This document shows positions 16,472 to 16,485 of a DNA stretch of 16,485 nt, one piece after another. Under the pieces are notes generated by a model. The model saw only the letters and a program-made list of their open reading frames with translations. It searched no databases and was not told the origin of the DNA. Made by a program: the position numbers and the translations under genes. Each line of letters opens with the position of its first letter. Position 1 is the first letter of the stretch. The DNA is from Spirochaetia bacterium. Lineage in GTDB: Bacteria > Spirochaetota > Spirochaetia > Treponematales > Breznakiellaceae. The DNA lies in NCBI GenBank assembly GCA_025997755.1, contig BNVA01000027.1:1-16485 (forward strand). The letters are read 5' to 3'.

Positions 16472-16485
16472 ACATCTATCAATAC

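Noticed and set aside
1..16485. CRISPR arrays, tRNA or rRNA genes, insertion sequences
   Set aside because: No regularly spaced repeats, no tRNA-like cloverleaf and no transposase motifs were seen on either strand.

Overview
The window is from a bacterium of moderately low GC. It has near-consensus sigma70-type promoter boxes, GGAGG-type ribosome binding sites and ATG/GTG starts. No taxonomic marker gene is present, so a genus cannot be named. The style would fit a host-associated anaerobe such as a spirochaete, but that is a guess. Almost every gene lies on the + strand and the window reads as a defence island.

Region 1 (3-140) is the broken 3' end of a gene for a WYL-domain regulator. It stops just after the WYL domain begins. 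A near-consensus promoter (124-152) overlaps its last codons and leads into the next operon.

Region 2 (185-14160) is one tightly packed nine-gene operon. Each gene overlaps the next or is separated by at most 4 nt. The outer genes match the BREX type 3 core in the usual order: brxF (small P-loop ATPase), brxC (large DUF6079-type ATPase), a Zn-ribbon DNA methyltransferase of the PglXI kind, pglZ (alkaline-phosphatase-fold protein) and brxA. Four extra genes sit between brxC and the methyltransferase. These are an ABC/OLD-like AAA ATPase, a DUF4276 protein with Toprim-like acidic motifs, a SIR2-family protein, and a HerA-type ATPase. The last two form a SIR2-HerA pair as in the Nezha defence system. 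The usual BREX-3 helicase BrxHII is missing: methyltransferase and pglZ overlap by one base where it would be expected. The operon therefore looks like a composite in which BREX, an ATPase-Toprim pair (PARIS/OLD-like in layout) and a SIR2-HerA pair are expressed as one unit. A reasonable hypothesis is that BREX marks self DNA and blocks phage, while the Toprim and SIR2 proteins act as toxic effectors when BREX is evaded or inhibited. HerA might also supply the motor normally given by BrxHII.

Region 3 (14161-14596) has no intact gene. It holds a frameshifted coding remnant and a 14-bp inverted repeat upstream of the next gene.

Region 4 (14597-16471) is a separate small cluster: a protein with a TerB-like C-terminal part, an LRAT-like papain-fold protein with an intact His-His-Cys set, a 57-residue charged protein, and a doubtful 56-codon reading frame. 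Two RNA hairpins lie between the first two genes. The role of this cluster is unknown.
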